Positions 61,901-64,000 of a stretch of DNA of 64,000 nucleotides are shown in pieces. Every line of letters starts with the position of its first letter. Position 1 is the stretch's first letter. The position numbers and the translations under genes are program-made. The stretch is from assembly GCA_030431525.1 (NCBI GenBank), contig JAUIJC010000017.1, positions 1 to 64,000 on the forward strand, in the 5' to 3' direction. A model generated the notes under the pieces. It worked only from the letters and a program-made list of their open reading frames with translations, did not search any database and was not told where the DNA came from. The stretch comes from Bacteroidia bacterium. Its GTDB lineage: Bacteria; Bacteroidota; Bacteroidia; Cytophagales; JAAEPT01.

Positions 61901-63180
61901 TAATACTGCTCCTGTCTGAGTTGTTGAACATCGGAATAATAATCGACCTCCTCAGACATTTGAGTTCCTCCCCCATAGGTCCTGCTTACCTGATAATTGG
62001 TACCAGCATCCGGGTCATCAAAATAGAGAAAAGCTGAATTACTAGCATCTAATAACAAATTAGACTCTAAAGACACTGAAGGATCCAAGGGTAACGGATT
62101 CAATAATGGAAGCCCTTGAAGAGGTGCCCAAACGGAATTGAAATTCGTCCCTGCCATACCAACATCACCTTCCGTCATTGGATATAGACCCCAGTTAGCA
62201 CTATTAGCATAGCCTCCAGGATAATACGTTCCTACCGGTCTTACTCGCCACGCATAGTAACCAGACCCTTCTGCCAAAGGTAATGTTAGCAATGTATCAC
62301 TGCTCTTTGTCTCGATAGTTAAAGCTTGACTCCAATCCACAACAGATTCAAAACCAAGAGGCCCTTGAGCAAGTTGTTCAGGCAAAATATTCCCCAACTT
62401 AACCAGCTGAAACTCATAGTTGGGAAATTCCCAACCTTGGTTGTCCCAAGCAAAAGTGACATTTCGATTCGTCACATTCCTGTTGCTAGGTACGGCATGC
62501 TGAATAACAAAAGGCGGAGTCAGCTTAGTTGCCAAAGCATCTCTATCCCTCACATCAATTTCATACTCATACTCATAAGAAACCTGTAGCCGAAGCGCAT
62601 TAAATAATTGATCTGCCACAGGAACAAGAGGAGAATTCGGATTCAAAGCATTGGACCTGTTGACAATTAAATCCGTCACTCCAAAAGAGGTGAATTTATC
62701 AATGTCCTTGGTGATATCTACCTCCAAAATAGCTCTTGGCTGCCCCTCAGTAATAGTAATTGTTTGAATTGCTCCTGGACCAATATCAAACAAGCCTCCT
62801 CCATTTACTCCTTTTACAAAAAAAGTGGTGACAAACTGAAAGTCAGGATTAGGACTTGGATCGCCAAACTGATAGACAGGCCCCATATCCAACTGAATCC
62901 GAACCACAGCTTTCTTAACCTTATGCTTTAAATCAATTTTTGGAGGAAGGAAAAGTACTGGACTTGGAAGCTGGTAATCAGGAATATTGAGATTAAGAAA
63001 ATCAACCCCAATTAAACTTGTAGTGACGTCAATATCTCGTTGACACCCACAAGTTGAATTTTCGCAACCACCATTATTCCACCCAGGAGCACAGACACCC
63101 ACTTGGGCCAACAATGAAAAGGTTTTGAAGAAGAGTAACAATAGAATAAAAGCGCCCTTCTTCGGCAAAGACAAAAACAT
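58948..63180 (-). CDS. Large exported cysteine-rich protein, partner of the RHS giant
   Basis: The 1410-aa product has a signal peptide (MFLSLPKKGAFILLLLFFKTFSLLAQ). A Cys cluster follows at about 29-46 (CAPGWNNGGCENSTCGCQ). Residues about 60-360 look like a beta-sandwich region; 360-680 resemble the leader segment of Bacteroidetes RHS proteins, with a YD-like motif VTYYDNAGNIIAKALAL near 593. Residues about 1138-1381 hold about 20 Cys, likely disulfides. The C-terminus has CNNDIDKDGCEGK, like the Ca-binding motif at the start of the 1-12655 protein. It ends 99 bp before the giant's start. A missing RHS repeat and a shared leader suggest a split system in which this protein cooperates with the giant. 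Function unknown. Confidence 0.85.
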   Translation of the reverse strand: MFLSLPKKGAFILLLLFFKTFSLLAQVGVCAPGWNNGGCENSTCGCQRDIDVTTSLIGVDFLNLNIPDYQLPSPVLFLPPKIDLKHKVKKAVVRIQLDMGPVYQFGDPSPNPDFQFVTTFFVKGVNGGGLFDIGPGAIQTITITEGQPRAILEVDITKDIDKFTSFGVTDLIVNRSNALNPNSPLVPVADQLFNALRLQVSYEYEYEIDVRDRDALATKLTPPFVIQHAVPSNRNVTNRNVTFAWDNQGWEFPNYEFQLVKLGNILPEQLAQGPLGFESVVDWSQALTIETKSSDTLLTLPLAEGSGYYAWRVRPVGTYYPGGYANSANWGLYPMTEGDVGMAGTNFNSVWAPLQGLPLLNPLPLDPSVSLESNLLLDASNSAFLYFDDPDAGTNYQVSRTYGGGTQMSEEVDYYSDVQQLRQEQYYQSSDDQTLIKQTVPDYSGREAMKSLPVPVNGRIQGYQQDFMKADDNAVFHSQHFDADTTYQSPFKVLDINPEAYSYYSNNNPDQTIPNAKGHPYGRGLWVADGTNRFNELALPGEAHTMGNGHTTRRYYGTPTTDELVRVFGDETPFAERTFKEVELDENSTATVTYYDNAGNIIAKALALSDDTALVDLDGPIASQLVTDEVTTSVLRGDEFISSKRIPLTQPSPLMVDYQLSCAGDDGQNAGCGGVSCKYKVKFLVFHLETGQVVESDTMELSACDGSYMRLQEAWDPFAGANVGPGTFIVEKHLFVNDPTVEVNENLSANIDEKITPFTTFIQMIFAGVEDDEDMEEAYNTFEDVQNWLKNGEYEMIRQEAAKFKPDFDLDDFDFDAVADDLDLNLTYSEEEPDKPVALSISTSCCGSIDVGIGVDNGAYECPEDLSAYDGLIRPASDFESGGVMDWIAFNKQFYPGNFAIKEWDVEQYLINSIASTDGNNPIDWETVVANEDYHLFDGVYDLAFKETGFRQGDMNRLVYHMLTDQDLCEPYKCEDVWKCFINQANAVSIIVKQYNENANQGGYAGTGSGQGSDFGDHFLDNYNPKILKIFLGLMGLDEKMEKESSSTPGYQDDLAIQFIDCIGYQHVAIVLEHYVGPSGIIGKSVLWNVPHYWETEELSTVNANYEKDEIEFNQVGKGRFMFSYKYYIYRRYSSIPCEQMLCFDPSMYDNIIQTAIQENPGTPLCYEQPCEDEEGFRTWTCDQIAEFKGCADNYVHADPEESDDEEFCPSEQELKNERDRLISTCETGCDERRGEVRARVREAFLSRCYTFDGCYDGTNPAVVSEADVEAIVDEVVENICKAQCQLGDEPDYPVCEIKEQCLLIKPNITGFDPNNPLTTALEITVEDNLSETYFGTACQQLLWDQAMWWDMEFDLPSMCEGEEGQTTFGGSCNNDIDKDGCEGKLVDPDPNNDLDEKASVPIKIEVKKD

Positions 63181-63209
63181 GTGACTGGATTCTGTAAAAT
63201 TGTTTGAAT

Positions 63210-63938
63210 TTAAACTCCTCGTCGGATGACTTGATATCCTTGGTATTTCCTTAGCAGGTTCCCCTTACTATCAAACACCTGGCTTAATGCATTCTTTCTG
63301 CTTTTCTCATCCTGCTTAACCTCAAGACGTTCAAAAGTGGTTGAGGTCTTCTTTATTTTCTTATTAGGAAGAAAATGGGAGTCAATCTTCACCACTCGAT
63401 GTTGCTTGGTATCAATAAAATAATCCACCCTCCCTAAACGCGTGCGGCTCTGCATTTCCTTGGAAGGTGCTGTTTTCACCAACAGTAATGGCCTTCCAGC
63501 AAGCGTTGTGGAAACCGAAGAAAGAATCTTGGAAGACCTCACTAAGCTATCTTGAAGTGCAAAAACTTGCTCAGATGAAATCTTCTTTCTTTCCTTTAAA
63601 CTACTCTTGGTCAGAATAACTGCCCTTTTATTGTGCATGACCACCACTGCAAGCTCTTCATCCTGGTGCACCTCCATATCATCCCCAATTAGCTCGTAAT
63701 AATGGTTTGATAAATGATGTTTCTGACGATCAACCATATAGGTAATCATAGAAGCTTCAGGATATAAAAAGGTCTCTTGCTTGAGCTCCATTTCCAATAC
63801 CTGCCCCTTCTCCAAGCGCATCAAATTGGCATTGGCACGAACACAGGCCATTAACTCTCCCCGAGCATCCAGTTGCACAAAAGCAACATGAATGAATATC
63901 CCAAGGCATGCCCCAATCACTACTAAACATTTCTTCAT
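63210..63938 (-). CDS. Exported protein of unknown function opening the RHS locus
   Basis: The 242-aa product has an N-terminal hydrophobic segment (CLVVIGACLGIFIHVAFV, residues 4-21) that may be a signal peptide. The middle and C-terminal parts alternate strands and basic turns (VDYFIDTKQHRVVKIDSHFLPNKKIKKTSTTFERLEV), a pattern loosely like LolA-fold carrier proteins, at low confidence. It lies 29 bp before the 1410-aa gene on the same strand, so it is probably the first gene of the locus, and the 62 bp to the right edge may hold the promoter. Confidence 0.75.
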   Translation of the reverse strand: MKKCLVVIGACLGIFIHVAFVQLDARGELMACVRANANLMRLEKGQVLEMELKQETFLYPEASMITYMVDRQKHHLSNHYYELIGDDMEVHQDEELAVVVMHNKRAVILTKSSLKERKKISSEQVFALQDSLVRSSKILSSVSTTLAGRPLLLVKTAPSKEMQSRTRLGRVDYFIDTKQHRVVKIDSHFLPNKKIKKTSTTFERLEVKQDEKSRKNALSQVFDSKGNLLRKYQGYQVIRRGV

Positions 63939-64000
63939 GTCCTGTACACTTAAGGGCGAGTTGCCATGTTTGTATGTTTCTCCACAACTGTCTGTCGACC

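Noticed and set aside
1-64000. tRNA, rRNA or phage/integrase signals
   Set aside because: Reading both strands I saw no cloverleaf, rRNA segment, integrase or transposase that I could support.

Overview
The window is chromosomal DNA of a member of the Bacteroidota, probably a Cytophagia- or Saprospiria-like marine or environmental lineage; the exact taxon cannot be fixed from the sequence. The signs are a type IX secretion (T9SS) sorting domain on a GH18 enzyme, very large secreted Ig/PKD/SprB-type repeat proteins, short lipoproteins, DUF4349, DUF4421-like and Bat-type TPR proteins, weak ribosome binding sites, and dispersed intergenic palindromes built on TTTCGCCCTTACAGGGC. No rRNA, tRNA, CRISPR array, transposase or phage gene was seen.

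Layout. 1-12655 (minus) is the 5' part of a giant secreted protein with an FG-GAP-like head and about 40 consecutive 88-residue Ig-like repeats; it runs off the left edge. 13.0-22.7 kb holds a GH18 T9SS cargo, a small membrane protein overlapping a methyltransferase, an AT-richer patch of lipoproteins and a HAD-like phosphatase, a polysaccharide deacetylase, an SDR, a GAF-SpoIIE phosphatase, a DUF4349 lipoprotein and an Amidase_3-SPOR cell-wall amidase. 22.7-41 kb is mostly housekeeping: tandem rhodanese, K+ channel with RCK domain, DUF302, a membrane/DUF4421-like/TPR cluster, thiolase, an exported MORN/YwqK repeat protein, purC, an STAS anti-anti-sigma factor, ribonuclease Z, an SLC13 permease, rlmH, an NFACT (RqcH/Tae2-type) protein, a Uma2 nuclease-like protein and a DUF1853 protein.

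41.0-63.9 kb is all on the minus strand. Its core is a four-gene set read from right to left: a 242-aa exported protein, a 1410-aa cysteine-rich exported protein with a YD-like motif, a protein of about 5319 aa, and an exported TPR protein whose start overlaps the giant's stop (ATGA). The giant joins four duplicated parallel beta-helix modules, PKD/SprB-like domains and an RHS/YD-repeat shell. Its RHS core is followed not by a recognisable toxin but by seven IRLPK-like pentapeptides and a tail that is about 42% Lys+Arg, and the usual DPxG step after the core seems to be lost. This locus is the best candidate for an undescribed system. Two further exported genes follow it: an 83-aa lipoprotein and a Gly/Lys/His-rich coiled-coil protein.

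Together the window mixes ordinary metabolism and RNA maintenance with a large investment in the cell surface: two giant repeat proteins and the 1410-aa partner take up about half of it. A SpoIIE-type phosphatase and an STAS protein 12 kb apart may belong to one partner-switching signalling pathway.
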